A stretch of DNA of 64,000 nt from Nostoc sp. KVJ20 (GCF_001712795.1 NZ_KV757607.1:38004-102003), one strand, 5' to 3'; shown: positions 41,201-50,529, counted from the stretch's first letter. The notes: generated by a model not told the origin, from the letters alone. Numbers and translations are program-made.

Positions 41201-43282
41201 AGATTCAGCATAATGGATTAAAGCCTGGTTGATATCTCGATAAAGTCGGGCATTTTCTACTGCTAAAGCAGCACGATGGGTAATATCTGTTGCTAAAGTT
41301 AGGTCAGAGCGATCGTAGCGACGGTCTGATTCTGCGGTGACAAAGCTGATAGTGCCGAGGACTCGCCCTTGCCTGATTAACGGCACAATCATCACAGACT
41401 TCATCCCCAATTGCCGAACAAGTTCTAAGTGTTCCTGATTCTGAGTACTTGCTACTAAGAGCGAGTCAGATATCTCTGAGATTAATTCGCTTTGCCCAGT
41501 TTGTATTACTCTAGTAATTAATGCACTGACACCGTTGTAATCTTTCACATACTCCTGAAGTTTACGCGCCAACTCCGCTTTCGATGGGTCTGCATGGGCA
41601 ATGGGTAAACGGCGAATGGAGCCATCATCATTTAAAATGTCTACGCTACACCAATCAGCAAGTTGGGGAACTGAGATTTTGGCAATTTGTTCTAATGTTT
41701 CTTCATAATCTAGCGAAGTAGAGAGTAAATTGCTAATCTGGGCGATATAGCGCAGTCTTTCCTCAGCTTGCTTACGCTCTGTAATATCGAGAATAAAAAA
41801 AGCTCCTCGTTCTACAGTCCCTTCAAAATGGCTACCACCTGCCAAAATTGGGAAGCATGAGCCGTCTTTTCGGATATATTCTTTTTGATATGGAGTGCAA
41901 AAGGAGCTAGCTTGAAATTGATTCAGTGCTTGCTTATCAAGCGGCAGGTATTCTGTAGGTGTCAAGTTTTGCCAGTTAAGTTTTCCAGAAACTAATTCTT
42001 CACGAGAATAACCCACCATATTCAGGAAGGCATCATTAGCATCTGTGATCCTACCGTCTCTATTCCAGAAGCCAATACCAATCATATTTGACTCAACCAC
42101 GCTGCGAAACTTCGCTTCGCTTTCGCGTAATGCTTGCTCAGTTTGTTTCAGTTGAGTAATATCAATTGAACTAATGCCCACTCCCAATAACTGCCCATCC
42201 GGCAAACATACTGGATAATAACTGGCAAGACCATAACGATATACCCCAGGCGGATAAGTTTCACCACTCACTTCCTGATTCAGTAAGGGCTGCCTAGTTT
42301 TCATCACTTGCTCAAAAACAGGCTCAATTTGGGCTGTCCATTCCGGTAGTACTTCTCTAAAGGTGCGACCAATATGTTGACTTTGTGGTACACCGTTGAT
42401 AGCGGCCAGGGCTTCATTAGCGTGAATATAGCGCAGTTCAGTATCAAGAAAAGCCAGCGCCACTGGTGAACTAGTCAGCCAAGCATTGAGTAACGCCAGA
42501 GATTCGTCTTTTTGCTGAACAGCTTCCTGAAGTTCCTGATGCAACCTAGCTTTTTCTATTTCTGCCTGCTTGCGCTCAGTAATATTCACACCTGCACAAG
42601 TAATACCCTGAATGTTATCGTCTGCATCTCTTAGTGGTTCAACCAGCAAATCATAGTAACGGTCTTCTCCACAAGTTGTTAGATAAACTTCTTCACGAGT
42701 TGCAACACCAGTCTCTATTACCTTTAGCTTAATTGCCGTCAATTGCTCTGCTACTAAGGCTGGAAATAATTCATAATCAGACTTTCCTAACATTTTCTCA
42801 GCAGTTTCTAGACCTTGAGGATTATGAATCCACTGATATCGCAAATCACGATCCTGCTGAAAAACTAAAATATCTGAACTGCTTAACGCTAATCGAAATC
42901 TCTCCTCACTGACTCTCAATTTTTGTAAATTTCCATCAGCCCGTTTTTTAGCAGTCTTTAATGATTCACAGATGATACTAAAAAGCAATCCCTGTAATGC
43001 AAACAACCCAATTCGCACAGAATTTGATAAATCAAAACTTAGCTCAAAAACTGGCGGTAGGAAGAAGTAATTGCTCAGTAGAACAGACAAGGAAGTTGCT
43101 AAAAGCCCTGATTTCAAACCACCATACCAAGCACTCACTGTTACAGCGCTAAAAAATAGCAGGAAAGGAGTTCCACTCATGCTTAACCAAGGGTCTAGCA
43201 TCAGCATTAGCACTAATGCAATTGCAACAATTAATACAGTAATACCATAACGTAGTGAGTGGAAAGAATGAATATGAGGCAT
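38222..43282 (-). CDS. Multi-sensor hybrid histidine kinase (DUF4118-PAS-GAF...-HisKA-HATPase-receiver)
   Basis: 1686 residues. Order: about four membrane segments of the KdpD-like DUF4118 type (1-110); PAS domains at ~125-245, 260-385 and 390-510; GAF ~530-690; PAS ~695-830 and 835-965; GAF ~975-1140 and 1160-1310; dimerisation/phospho-acceptor helix FLAVLSHELRTPLNPILGW (His in SHELRTPL); HATPase with NLLSNAVKFT, DTGKGI and GGLGLGLAIV; C-terminal receiver with LLSDIGMPFMDGY (Asp) and HLPKPV. It probably autophosphorylates in response to a bound small molecule, redox or light cue and passes the phosphate within the chain. No output gene is adjacent; it is preceded by a lone TetR gene 460 bp away. 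Signal unknown. Confidence 0.93.
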   Translation of the reverse strand: MPHIHSFHSLRYGITVLIVAIALVLMLMLDPWLSMSGTPFLLFFSAVTVSAWYGGLKSGLLATSLSVLLSNYFFLPPVFELSFDLSNSVRIGLFALQGLLFSIICESLKTAKKRADGNLQKLRVSEERFRLALSSSDILVFQQDRDLRYQWIHNPQGLETAEKMLGKSDYELFPALVAEQLTAIKLKVIETGVATREEVYLTTCGEDRYYDLLVEPLRDADDNIQGITCAGVNITERKQAEIEKARLHQELQEAVQQKDESLALLNAWLTSSPVALAFLDTELRYIHANEALAAINGVPQSQHIGRTFREVLPEWTAQIEPVFEQVMKTRQPLLNQEVSGETYPPGVYRYGLASYYPVCLPDGQLLGVGISSIDITQLKQTEQALRESEAKFRSVVESNMIGIGFWNRDGRITDANDAFLNMVGYSREELVSGKLNWQNLTPTEYLPLDKQALNQFQASSFCTPYQKEYIRKDGSCFPILAGGSHFEGTVERGAFFILDITERKQAEERLRYIAQISNLLSTSLDYEETLEQIAKISVPQLADWCSVDILNDDGSIRRLPIAHADPSKAELARKLQEYVKDYNGVSALITRVIQTGQSELISEISDSLLVASTQNQEHLELVRQLGMKSVMIVPLIRQGRVLGTISFVTAESDRRYDRSDLTLATDITHRAALAVENARLYRDINQALIHYAESLSLLDALLGAAPVAVCFLDRELRYIRINQVFADINGLTIEEHLGRKFGEVLPAMAAELEQQLQRVLDTGEPLLNVEISGDTREEPERYGYWLGNYYPVNNAMGETVGIGIILADMTAAKETEVALRESEERFRTIFNQAAVGISLVALDGQFLQINSALCEITGYSHEELIQMNFEEITHPDDLEVDWENARRVLAKEISGYSLEKRYIRKDGSIVWVNLTSSAVWNANGQPKYALGIIEDISERKRVEATQQFLVEASTLLAASLDYEIALESVANLAVPTLADLCIVDVFQEDWSSKQIAIAIADPTKLNILDEIRRRYRPKSRAKQLVRQLRLGISAFYSELSDSNLVEMAENEEHLQLLRSLGIRSLMVIPVRSRGQLFGAISFFTAESGRYYQQTDLALAEDIARRAATAIDNARLYQETQQAKQEAERSVNRTVLLQKITAAFSEALTPQQVTDVVVNQGIAALEATGGSVVLLTEGNTTLKVVQAIGYPQTLINTWTSFPLTAPNQIAETVRTGQPIFLENLAAMIARYPDLADFVTVIANNAWASIPLIVEGKVIGALGLSFTTGQIFNEEDRGFMLTLGQQCAQAIARAQLYEAEKTARAQAETANRIKDEFLAVLSHELRTPLNPILGWAKLLRTRKFDEPTKIRALETIERNAKLQTQLIGDLLDVSRILQGKVRLNLYAVNLKAVIAAALETVRLAAEAKSIQIQTVLSDDIGKVLGDGDRLQQVMWNLLSNAVKFTPTEGLVEVRLEQVGLDAQIQVIDTGKGINPEFLPYVFDYFRQADAKTTRVFGGLGLGLAIVRHLVELHGGTVQAESPGEGQGATFTVRLPLLKNSELRVSSDEASQAEVSTDETLLAGVQILLVDDQADVREFFSFALEQYGATVTAVESATEALEILVQSKPDILLSDIGMPFMDGYMLLGEVRKLPPEQGGEIPAIALTAYAGEINYNQAMAAGFQKHLPKPVDPVDLAAAIVNLIGHNQP

Positions 43283-43743
43283 GAAAATGTTTTGGAAGAA
43301 CCAATACTTATTGCAAAAGCTGTATACACCCTAAGCTAGGTTGCAAATTTTAGTAATTTATCTCCAGATAGATTTTTCTTTATTTATAAAAGCTTCTTTT
43401 GTTAGAGGTTAATTACTCGGTAATATAGTAATAGAAGCTAGAATTTATCACTAATTTTTTATCAAGAAAGGCAGTAAAGGGAGCAAACTTGCGGTTTAAG
43501 ACCCCCACCAAATTGAAAACTTGGGGCTGCTTTTTCAGGAGAGGTTTGAATCCTATAAGTGAAAAAAACCTTCTGCCTTCTGCCTCCTGCCTCCTTCAAA
43601 TCCATAACATGCGTTTGCCGATCATAAATACTCAATTTTAAGAAATCCAGCGACTCAAGTTTATAATAAATGCCAAAATAAAGGGCCTTTTAACTCAGTA
43701 CTTGGCATGGGCTAAACACCCAGCTAACGGAACTCAGCATTCT
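43283..43743. other. Intergenic region with repeat relics
   Basis: 460 bp. It holds a degraded GTTTAAGACCCCC/ACCAAATTG element with a GGTTTGAATCC end (43493-43558), similar to 9504-9590, and CTGCCTTCTGCCTCC heptamers (43570-43595). The first 200 bp are AT-rich promoter-like DNA of the kinase gene. No gene. Confidence 0.55.
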
Positions 43744-44358
43744 TCATAACTGAGAGGGAGCAACACTGATACCGCGCACAAAAATATCTACACAGGTTTC
43801 GATATATTCCTCACAACTATAGCTGCCTTGATTGAATTTTGCACTGCGACATAGCATTCCAGCTAGCAGCATTCCTGTAAACATATCGACTGCCGGAAAT
43901 GGATCAATGTCTGCTCTAACAGCGCCTCGTCTCTGACTCGATTGCAGGTAAGCTACCAGTTTTTCCCCTAAAGGCTTGGCAGCTTCTTGAATCACTTGTT
44001 TGGCTGCCTCTGGATGACGTTTGGCTTCCCCAATGAAGGTACGAATTAAGTCCTCCTGTACCTCTAGCATATTATTGTAAAGATGGGCATATTGTCTTAA
44101 ATCAATTTTCAAATCCTGTGTCCACGCTTCAGGGTGTGCAAGGGCTTCTGTCTGGAGTGCCAAGGCATTTTCCATTACTGCTCCCAGAAGTTGTTCTTTG
44201 CTAGCAAAGTGGCGAAATAAAGTCACCTCATTCACACCAGCAACACGAGCTATTTCACGGGTAGTTGCTCCTTGAACACCTAAACTAGCAAATACCTGCG
44301 AGGCGGCTTCTATCAAACGTGTACGGGTAAGAGCTGATGAACGGATAATTTTATTCAT
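43744..44358 (-). CDS. TetR/AcrR family transcriptional regulator
   Basis: 204 residues. N-terminal helix-turn-helix TRTRLIEAASQVFASLGVQG, ATTREIARVAGVNEVTLFRH, FASKEQLLGAV is the TetR DNA-binding domain. The C-terminal ~140 residues form the helical ligand-binding part and include a segment typical of the TetR_C group (GEAKRHPEAAKQVIQEA). It stands alone; no efflux or enzyme gene is adjacent on either side, so its target is not evident. The ATG at 44358 follows an AT-rich region. Confidence 0.9.
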   Translation of the reverse strand: MNKIIRSSALTRTRLIEAASQVFASLGVQGATTREIARVAGVNEVTLFRHFASKEQLLGAVMENALALQTEALAHPEAWTQDLKIDLRQYAHLYNNMLEVQEDLIRTFIGEAKRHPEAAKQVIQEAAKPLGEKLVAYLQSSQRRGAVRADIDPFPAVDMFTGMLLAGMLCRSAKFNQGSYSCEEYIETCVDIFVRGISVAPSQL

Positions 44359-44581
44359 TTATGCTGGCAAGTACTTACTTACATCATAGGTTATGTAGAA
44401 AAAGTTGTTGCATTAGCGTCGCTTACCATAAGCAAGGTATGGCTGAAAGCGGCGAGAAACTTCATCCTAAGAGTGGCTAAAGGTTGCTCCCCCCGCCGCT
44501 TGGGGTATGGGGTATTGGTAGCTTCTTCCCCATTCTCCATCCCCTTGTGAGTGGAGTTTTTTATCTCTTGCCCTTTTCCCT

Positions 44582-45076
44582 TTAATTGGAAATCTCTAAT
44601 GTTTTACTCATTTTAGTAACTGGAACAACTATCCCACTCCTTAAATAATGAGGTGCTCTTTGGATGGCAGTAAATCCCAGTCGTAAATAAAACCCTTCGG
44701 CATAAAGGCTAGCAGTTGTAATTACTTTATCCATACCTTGAACAGTTGCTTCGTCACAAAAATGTTGCACTAAAGCCCGCCCAATTCCTTTACCTTGATA
44801 TTTAGGATGAACATACAATCCAATCAGTTCATCAACAATGAAACTAGCAAAACCCATAACCACATCTCCCTCGATCGCAACCCAGAAAGTTTCCACTTTC
44901 ATACTCTTCAAGATATTTGAACCATCAGGTTTGTCACGGTAATTACGCCAAGCTAACAGTTCTTTTTGGGTATAGAAAGTTGCAGGTAGAGCTTTGATAG
45001 CAGCAATATGAATTGCACTCAGCACCCACGCATCTGTTTCTTGGGCAGGTCGAAGAGATATTTCGTTAGCGCTCAT
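44582..45076 (-). CDS. GNAT family N-acetyltransferase
   Basis: 164 residues from ATG 45076. A longer frame (to 45118) exists only because a GGCAGGA heptamer array is read as SASCLLPPASCL. The acetyl-CoA-binding motif is GLYVHPKYQGKGIGRALVQHF (Q/RxxGxG/A), with ISLRPAQETDAWVLSAIHIA at the N-terminus and SLYAEGFYLRLGFTAIQRAP near the end. Substrate unknown; single gene. Confidence 0.88.
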   Translation of the reverse strand: MSANEISLRPAQETDAWVLSAIHIAAIKALPATFYTQKELLAWRNYRDKPDGSNILKSMKVETFWVAIEGDVVMGFASFIVDELIGLYVHPKYQGKGIGRALVQHFCDEATVQGMDKVITTASLYAEGFYLRLGFTAIQRAPHYLRSGIVVPVTKMSKTLEISN

Positions 45077-45125
45077 AAGGCAGGAGGCAGGAGGCAGAAG
45101 GCAGGAGGCAGAAGGCAAGGAGGCA
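45077..45125. repeat. GGCAGGA/GGCAGAA heptamer array at the GNAT start
   Basis: About six heptamers (GGCAGGA, GGCAGAA) abut the GNAT start codon. The same family occurs at 12120, 43570, 50563, 52245, 52405, 57835, 58085, 62405 and 62885. Confidence 0.9.
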
Positions 45126-45278
45126 AGAGGAAAGAAGTATGAATGAAAACTTTAGTTCTGGGTCATTGTCCAGTTTAATAAGAAGAATTTTTCTGTAGCG
45201 ACTGTCTTAAAAGTCAAGCGATCGCTTAACGCATCGGTTTCAAATTTCTGTTTCAACTCACTAGAATCTTGCTTAATT

Positions 45279-45325
45279 TTGGATTTTAGAGACATCTAAA
45301 ATCCAAAATCTAAAATCCAAAATTC
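45279..45325. repeat. Palindrome plus AAAATCC/AAAATCT heptamers after rpiA
   Basis: TTTTGGATTTTAGAGACATC is followed by its complement and AAAATCC/AAAATCT/AAAATTC heptamers. The hairpin could act as a weak transcription end for rpiA (minus strand). Confidence 0.65.
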
Positions 45326-46033
45326 TTACAGTTGCCGCACTAATGGCTGACCATCTTTGACTTCACCAATCAAAACTAAATCGACACAGTTAACGAAAAT
45401 ACCATTTTCCAGAACGCCGGGAATGTTATTCAATGTCTTTTCTAGTCCGGCTGGATCTTCAATAGAGTCAAATCTGACATCTAAGACAAAGTTTCCTTGG
45501 TCAGTGATTACTGGCCCAGCTTTTTTTACACCCATGCGGAGTTCTGGTTTGCCACCGAGTTTTTTGATGGCATTGGTTACTGGAGTAATTGCCATTGGAA
45601 TCACTTCCACAGGTACAGCGAAACTAGAACCCAAGCGATCTACTAATTTTCCACTGTCTACCACGACGATGAACTGTTCTGCCAGGTAGTCTACGACTTT
45701 TTCGCGGGTATGTGCTGCACCACCGCCTTTAATCAAATTTTTCTGCGGATCGACTTCATCTGCGCCATCAATGGCAATATCGATGTGGTCAATAGCATCT
45801 AAGGTGGCGAGAGGGACACCGTACTGCTTCGCCAGCACTTCTGACTGAAACGAGGTGGGTATGCCTATAATATCTTTGAGTTCACCAGACTTTAGGCGAT
45901 CGCCTAAAAACTGAATCGTATATGCTGTAGTTGACCCCGTACCCAACCCCACAATCGAACCCGACTTGACTAGGGCGGCGGCGGCTTTGCCAACTTCTTG
46001 CTTCATCAACTTTACGGGATCTGTTGTTGTCAT
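45326..46033 (-). CDS. rpiA: Ribose-5-phosphate isomerase A
   Basis: 235 residues from ATG 46033 (a TTG two codons upstream would add two). It has the RpiA motifs [19 protein letters not shown] (phosphate-binding), [20 protein letters not shown] with the catalytic Asp/Lys, and the substrate region [13 protein letters not shown]. The enzyme interconverts ribose-5-phosphate and ribulose-5-phosphate in the Calvin and pentose phosphate cycles. Monocistronic. Confidence 0.95.
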   Translation of the reverse strand: MTTTDPVKLMKQEVGKAAAALVKSGSIVGLGTGSTTAYTIQFLGDRLKSGELKDIIGIPTSFQSEVLAKQYGVPLATLDAIDHIDIAIDGADEVDPQKNLIKGGGAAHTREKVVDYLAEQFIVVVDSGKLVDRLGSSFAVPVEVIPMAITPVTNAIKKLGGKPELRMGVKKAGPVITDQGNFVLDVRFDSIEDPAGLEKTLNNIPGVLENGIFVNCVDLVLIGEVKDGQPLVRQL

Positions 46034-46287
46034 TCCCAAAACTCCTGAAAAACTGGCTATAGTCCATAGTAGTGGGCAGATAACGCCAAAAGATGAAAGC
46101 TAAAAAACAAGTTTTTGCTGATTTCTACCCCCTTGATTATGAAAACCAGCTAATACCCTACGTAGCTACGCAACATTGCTCATCTGAAGTTCGTCACTAA
46201 CTGAGTTACGGGTTATTAAGAACACCAAATTTTGCGTTAACCTCAGTAACGTAGTTTTTTAAATTCATTTAGCAGTTAAAAGTGGTT

Positions 46288-46968
46288 ATGGTGATGCGTC
46301 AGCTTTCAATTACTCTATCTTTAATGGCACTACTACAAAGCTTGCCAGCAATTGCTCAAGTACCAGAAACTACTTCTGGAATCCCGTCTGATTCAATTCA
46401 ACAGGTAACTGCTGTCAAATGGATGACAAACTTTCCCGATGGCAAATTTTATCCAGAAAGGTTACTGAGTCGGGCAGAATTAGCGTCGATTATGGTAAAA
46501 GCATTTCGCCTAGATAAAAGAGAAGCTGTTAACAAAGCAAATTTAACTGTTCCAGATGTTCCTCGTTCTTATTGGGCATTTAATGATATACAGACAGTCT
46601 TAAAAACTGACATCATGAAAGGCTATCGAGGCAATGAATTCTTCCCTAACCAAAAGGTGACAAAGGCAGAAGCTCTTGCTATTTTCGCCCAGGCTTATGG
46701 TGTATTTCAGTTTCCCGATGACGCGGTGAATGAGATTCTGGCTTCATATCCAGATGAAAAGTCTATCCCAACTTGGGCTAGAAAGGCGATCGCTACTGTA
46801 GCTACCGAGGGATTTCTTAACACAGATGCTCAAGGCAATATTTCCCCATTAAAACCTGTTACCCGTGGGGATATGGCTTATGTCTTGAGTAAATATTTGC
46901 AACGGCAACAGCAACAACCCGAAACACCAGAAGTTCCGGTTATTCCAAATAACCCACAATCACCTTAG
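46288..46968 (+). CDS. Secreted S-layer-homology (SLH) domain protein
   Basis: 226 residues from ATG 46288 (ATG 46294 and GTG 46282 are other possible starts). A signal peptide (RQLSITLSLMALLQSLPAIAQ) precedes three SLH-like units: VKWMTNFPDGKFYPERLLSR, GYRGNEFFPNQKVTKAEALA and TEGFLNTDAQGNISPLKPVT. SLH motifs bind pyruvylated cell-wall polymer or S-layer. The C-terminus is a Gln/Pro-rich tail (RQQQQPETPEVPVIPNNPQ). Single gene. Confidence 0.85.
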   Translation: MVMRQLSITLSLMALLQSLPAIAQVPETTSGIPSDSIQQVTAVKWMTNFPDGKFYPERLLSRAELASIMVKAFRLDKREAVNKANLTVPDVPRSYWAFNDIQTVLKTDIMKGYRGNEFFPNQKVTKAEALAIFAQAYGVFQFPDDAVNEILASYPDEKSIPTWARKAIATVATEGFLNTDAQGNISPLKPVTRGDMAYVLSKYLQRQQQQPETPEVPVIPNNPQSP

Positions 46969-47126
46969 GGACTTCCAAATCAAAAAATATCCCATCGTTT
47001 TTAGGGCAGGGAAGCAGGGGGCACTTAGCTGGGGGAGGAAAAGTCGTTGTGATTCCAAAAATTGGATAATTTATTTTTTGGAGTTCCCTTAGCTGAATAA
47101 AATTCAGTTAAGCTTTGTGCTTAAAC

Positions 47127-48338
47127 TCAGTTTTGACCCGGACTTCTATACTTGTCTCGAATCTGGCGAAGATATAAGGAATTAGACTGTGTTGGTTGCT
47201 GCAAGACATTATTCCCATAATTAGATTGTGGTGGTTGCGTCGGCTGCTGCAACCCATAATTTCCATATCCCGCAGGGTTTGTGGGTGTGACAACACTTTG
47301 ACTCGGATTTTGGCTAGAGTAAGGTGCAATATTACTTGGTGCGGCAAAGGTAGCAGAAGGCGTCACTGGTGAGACATTAGGCACTAGCTGACCATTATTT
47401 AAATGACCGTAGGGATTTTGCGGTAAGTTCGTACCCGTTGATGTATAACCTGTACTAGGAGTTAAACCATTACTAGGTACTAGCTGACCATTATTTAAAT
47501 GACCGTAGGGATTTTGTGGTAAGTTCGTACCCGTTGATGTATAACCTGTACTAGGATTTGACTCAGTGCTTGGTAGAGAATTCTGACTGGGTAAGTTGTT
47601 GATGGGTGGCATTAGCGTTGTTCCTGGGTCAGAGACTTGTCCCAAGGCATTTGTCGGAGTTGCAGTCCCATTAAAGCTAGACAATTTCTCGTTTGTTGAT
47701 TGGTTGAGTGCTGCTTGCAGAGGACTGATAGAGAGAGAATTTTGATTCTTATTGGTTTGATTAGTCAATCCAATACCCAGGCTAGAGGACTTTTCTTCCT
47801 CCCCTGTTGGTTCAGACGCGGTATTTAAAGTCTTAAGACCTAGAAACTGGTTACTATTATCAACTATCCCAGTACGCAATAAATTTTCTGTTTGTACGAC
47901 AAAGGGATTTTTCATCACTGGGGAGGTGTTGCCATTAATGCCTATAGGATTTGATTTGGCATCACTAGCAGATTTTTGTTTGTTAATTACATCTTCTAAT
48001 AAGCTTGTGCTCTTTTTTGCCTCAGTCTTTTCATTAGGAGTATTTGCCTTTAATGAGAGAGCTGCTTCCTCAAAGTCATTAAACAAAACTGGCAGGTTAT
48101 CAATATCTGCTGCAATGGCTCTATTTTCTGCTGACAGGGAGGATTCATCAGGCTGTTGTGGAGCAACTTGATTTTTTTGCTTATAAACGAAAATATCTGG
48201 ATTTGACCAGTATTCCCAGGTTACTAGCCCTACTACAGATAAAAAAATTGCAGTTCCCCAAAAACCAGGTCGTCCTAGATTCCATAACCTGGCTCTGAGA
48301 TAGCGTAAGTAGGCGGGAGGATAACGACGATTTGGCAT
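47127..48338 (-). CDS. Hypothetical single-pass membrane protein, Asn/Ser/Pro-rich with an internal duplication
   Basis: 403 residues. A basic N-terminus (RRYPPAYLRYLRARLWNLGR) precedes one membrane segment (WGTAIFLSVVGLVTWEYW, ~27-44). The rest is low in secondary-structure propensity and rich in Asn, Ser, Thr, Pro and Gln. Residues in STGYTSTGTNLPQNPYGHLN, continuing NGQLVP, occur twice in tandem; the DNA copies at 47385-47480 and 47480-47560 are almost identical. Function unknown; probably extends outside the membrane. A 41-bp palindrome lies between it and the next gene. Confidence 0.65.
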   Translation of the reverse strand: MPNRRYPPAYLRYLRARLWNLGRPGFWGTAIFLSVVGLVTWEYWSNPDIFVYKQKNQVAPQQPDESSLSAENRAIAADIDNLPVLFNDFEEAALSLKANTPNEKTEAKKSTSLLEDVINKQKSASDAKSNPIGINGNTSPVMKNPFVVQTENLLRTGIVDNSNQFLGLKTLNTASEPTGEEEKSSSLGIGLTNQTNKNQNSLSISPLQAALNQSTNEKLSSFNGTATPTNALGQVSDPGTTLMPPINNLPSQNSLPSTESNPSTGYTSTGTNLPQNPYGHLNNGQLVPSNGLTPSTGYTSTGTNLPQNPYGHLNNGQLVPNVSPVTPSATFAAPSNIAPYSSQNPSQSVVTPTNPAGYGNYGLQQPTQPPQSNYGNNVLQQPTQSNSLYLRQIRDKYRSPGQN

Positions 48339-48520
48339 GTTATTAGTAATTTAAATTTACTATAAATCGGTAAAATTTGACGGAAGAAGCGTTGCTGTTT
48401 GATGCTTTTATTTAGCTCAAGAGGAAATATCTCAACTGAAGTTCGTAGTGATTTCATCCTAACTTCTCAAGAAGTTATTAGTCATTAACAATAGACATCT
48501 AGTAGTCAAAAATTTACTTT

Positions 48521-48561
48521 TTTACCTTTTTAAACTAAACCGTTTAGTTTAAAAAGGTAAA
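48521..48561. promoter_or_regulatory. 41-bp near-perfect palindrome
   Basis: 20-bp arms (48521-48540 and 48542-48561, TTTACCTTTTTAAAC...GTTTAAAAAGGTAAA) around a single C. It could extrude a cruciform or bind a dimeric regulator, and it lies between divergent genes (48338 minus and 48787 plus). Role unknown. Confidence 0.6.
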
Positions 48562-48633
48562 AGCAGACGCGCAGCGGCTACATGAATTGCCTGAAAATCA
48601 GGGTTTCGGCTATTGTTTACGTAAGTCCTGACC

Positions 48634-48754
48634 CAATACTTTTCGGATAAGCCTAACAATCTCTCTTTTGGTCTGGGAAAAGGTTAAAGGGTAAGGGGGA
48701 AAGGTGAATTCAAACCTTTCCCTTTCCCCTTTCCCCCTTAACCGAAAAGTATTG
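48634..48754. mobile_element. MITE, copy 2 (TIR CAATACTTTTCGG)
   Basis: 121 bp with perfect 13-bp terminal inverted repeats CAATACTTTTCGG / CCGAAAAGTATTG. It is flanked by AGTCCTGACC (48624-48633) and AATCCTGACC (48755-48764), a 10-bp target duplication with one mismatch. The interior A/G and C/T tracts match those of copy 1 at 38020. It lies 32 bp before a gene start. Confidence 0.88.
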
Positions 48755-48786
48755 AATCCTGACCCTAAAAATTTGGTATTTTACTC

Positions 48787-50529
48787 ATGCTTAGACATTT
48801 AAGTAGCCGTAAAATCTCCTCAGTGGCTATGTTTGTGCTTGTTATATGCTTTACTCTGGTAAGTGTGCGTTCATTTGGGCAATCAATTATGACATTAACA
48901 CCCCAACTGCTCACCGATCCATTTTTACAACTACCAACGGAAATCTCAGTGCGAGTAGTTTGGTTTACTGAGTTTGCTGGTGTTAATCACACCGTAACCT
49001 ACGGTGAAAATTTCAAACAAACTGCTAAGGCAAATACTACCAAACTCACTCGCACGCGTGAAGACCAAGAGTCAAGAGTTGCAAACCAAACCAAAGACGG
49101 CGAAGTTTATCAAAAACCCGTCCAGCGTGAAATTTGGCGACATGAGGCTGAGGTAACTGGCTTAACTCCTGATGTGAGGGTAAATTATCGTGTTACGAGT
49201 GTGCGAGAAGATGGTGAGAGTATTAACAGTGATGTTTTTACCCTTGCAGCTACTCCCAAAGCAGATACACGATTAAAAATTTTACTCACCTCAGATCATC
49301 AATTAAAGCCGATGACAGCAGCAAATCTGCAAAAGGTGGTAGAAACAATTGGACGAGTTGATGGAGTATGGTTTGCTGGTGATTTGGTGAATGTTAGCGA
49401 TCGCGCCTCAGAATGGTTTGATGATAATAGTGGTGGTGCGTTGTTTCCCGGTTTGCAAGGTCGTGCTAAATATGACATGACGCACAACGACGTTAAGACA
49501 ACATACACTGGTGGACAAATAATTCAACACGCACCCATGTTTACTTGCATTGGCAATCATGAGGTGATGGGGCGTTTTGCCAGGACGGGAAGTTTAAATG
49601 ATGAATTTGATGATACAATTCCCCGTGCCGTTGCTCAAAGAATCTATCGAGACAAATCTTTAATAGATAATTCTTTTAATACTAATACCTATGAAGAGAT
49701 TTTCTCTTTACCAAAAAGTAAAGAGGGTGGAAAAAAGTATTATGCAGTTAGCTTTGGTGATGTACGTTTGGTGGTACTGTACGCTACGAATATGTGGCGG
49801 ACTCCCAGCTTAGATAGAAAGCGTAGAGGTAGATATCAGGAAGCCGAAAAGGATTTAAATAATCCTGAAAATTGGGGTTATGGACAGGTTATTTATGAGC
49901 CAATTGCTAAAGGCAGCAAACAGTACAATTGGCTAGAGGCAGAGCTTAACAGCCCTGAGTTTAAACAAGCAAAATACAAAGTTGTAATGTTCCATCATCC
50001 ACCCCATACTTTGGGTGATAATATAGTTCCTGCTTATACAGAACCAGTTCAAATAATTGAACGGGATGGTAATAATATTAAAGCAGTGCGTTATGAGTAC
50101 CCCAAAGACGCAGATTATATTATTCGCGATGTTGTCCCTTTATTAGAAGCTGCTAATGTGCAATTAGTATTTTATGGGCATTCCCATTTGTGGAATCGCT
50201 TTGTTAGTTCCAGTGGAATGCACTTTCTAGAAACCTCCAATGTGGGCAATACTTACGGTGCTGCTTGGGGTGAAAGAAAGCGAGAAGTGCCAATTGGATA
50301 TCAAGAGGATTATGTTAAACTTGGTGATCCCAATGGTCTAGAACCCATAGTGCCAACAATTGCTCCCTTGCTAGGCGAAGATGGGAAACCAATGCCTTAT
50401 ATTGCGAGTAATGATATAACAGTTTTCAGTATCTTTGATACGGGGACGGGTACGATAAGTAGTTATCGTTTTGATACTCGCAAGCCTGATTCAGAAGTAT
50501 TGAAGTTTGACGAATTTAAGTTGAAATAG
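48787..50529 (+). CDS. Secreted calcineurin-like metallophosphoesterase with N-terminal purple-acid-phosphatase-like domain
   Basis: 580 residues. Signal peptide (ISSVAMFVLVICFTLVSVRS, ~10-30). Residues ~40-155 resemble the fibronectin-like N-terminal domain of purple acid phosphatases (ISVRVVWFTEFAGVNHTVTY, VTGLTPDVRVNYRVTS). The catalytic domain has metal ligand blocks SDHQLKP, FAGDLVN, CIGNHEVMGR, VVMFHHPPH and FYGHSHLWNR. The first block lacks the typical DxH form (SDHQ), but the other ligands are present. It probably hydrolyses phosphate esters outside the cytoplasm. A MITE sits in its promoter region. Confidence 0.85.
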   Translation: MLRHLSSRKISSVAMFVLVICFTLVSVRSFGQSIMTLTPQLLTDPFLQLPTEISVRVVWFTEFAGVNHTVTYGENFKQTAKANTTKLTRTREDQESRVANQTKDGEVYQKPVQREIWRHEAEVTGLTPDVRVNYRVTSVREDGESINSDVFTLAATPKADTRLKILLTSDHQLKPMTAANLQKVVETIGRVDGVWFAGDLVNVSDRASEWFDDNSGGALFPGLQGRAKYDMTHNDVKTTYTGGQIIQHAPMFTCIGNHEVMGRFARTGSLNDEFDDTIPRAVAQRIYRDKSLIDNSFNTNTYEEIFSLPKSKEGGKKYYAVSFGDVRLVVLYATNMWRTPSLDRKRRGRYQEAEKDLNNPENWGYGQVIYEPIAKGSKQYNWLEAELNSPEFKQAKYKVVMFHHPPHTLGDNIVPAYTEPVQIIERDGNNIKAVRYEYPKDADYIIRDVVPLLEAANVQLVFYGHSHLWNRFVSSSGMHFLETSNVGNTYGAAWGERKREVPIGYQEDYVKLGDPNGLEPIVPTIAPLLGEDGKPMPYIASNDITVFSIFDTGTGTISSYRFDTRKPDSEVLKFDEFKLK

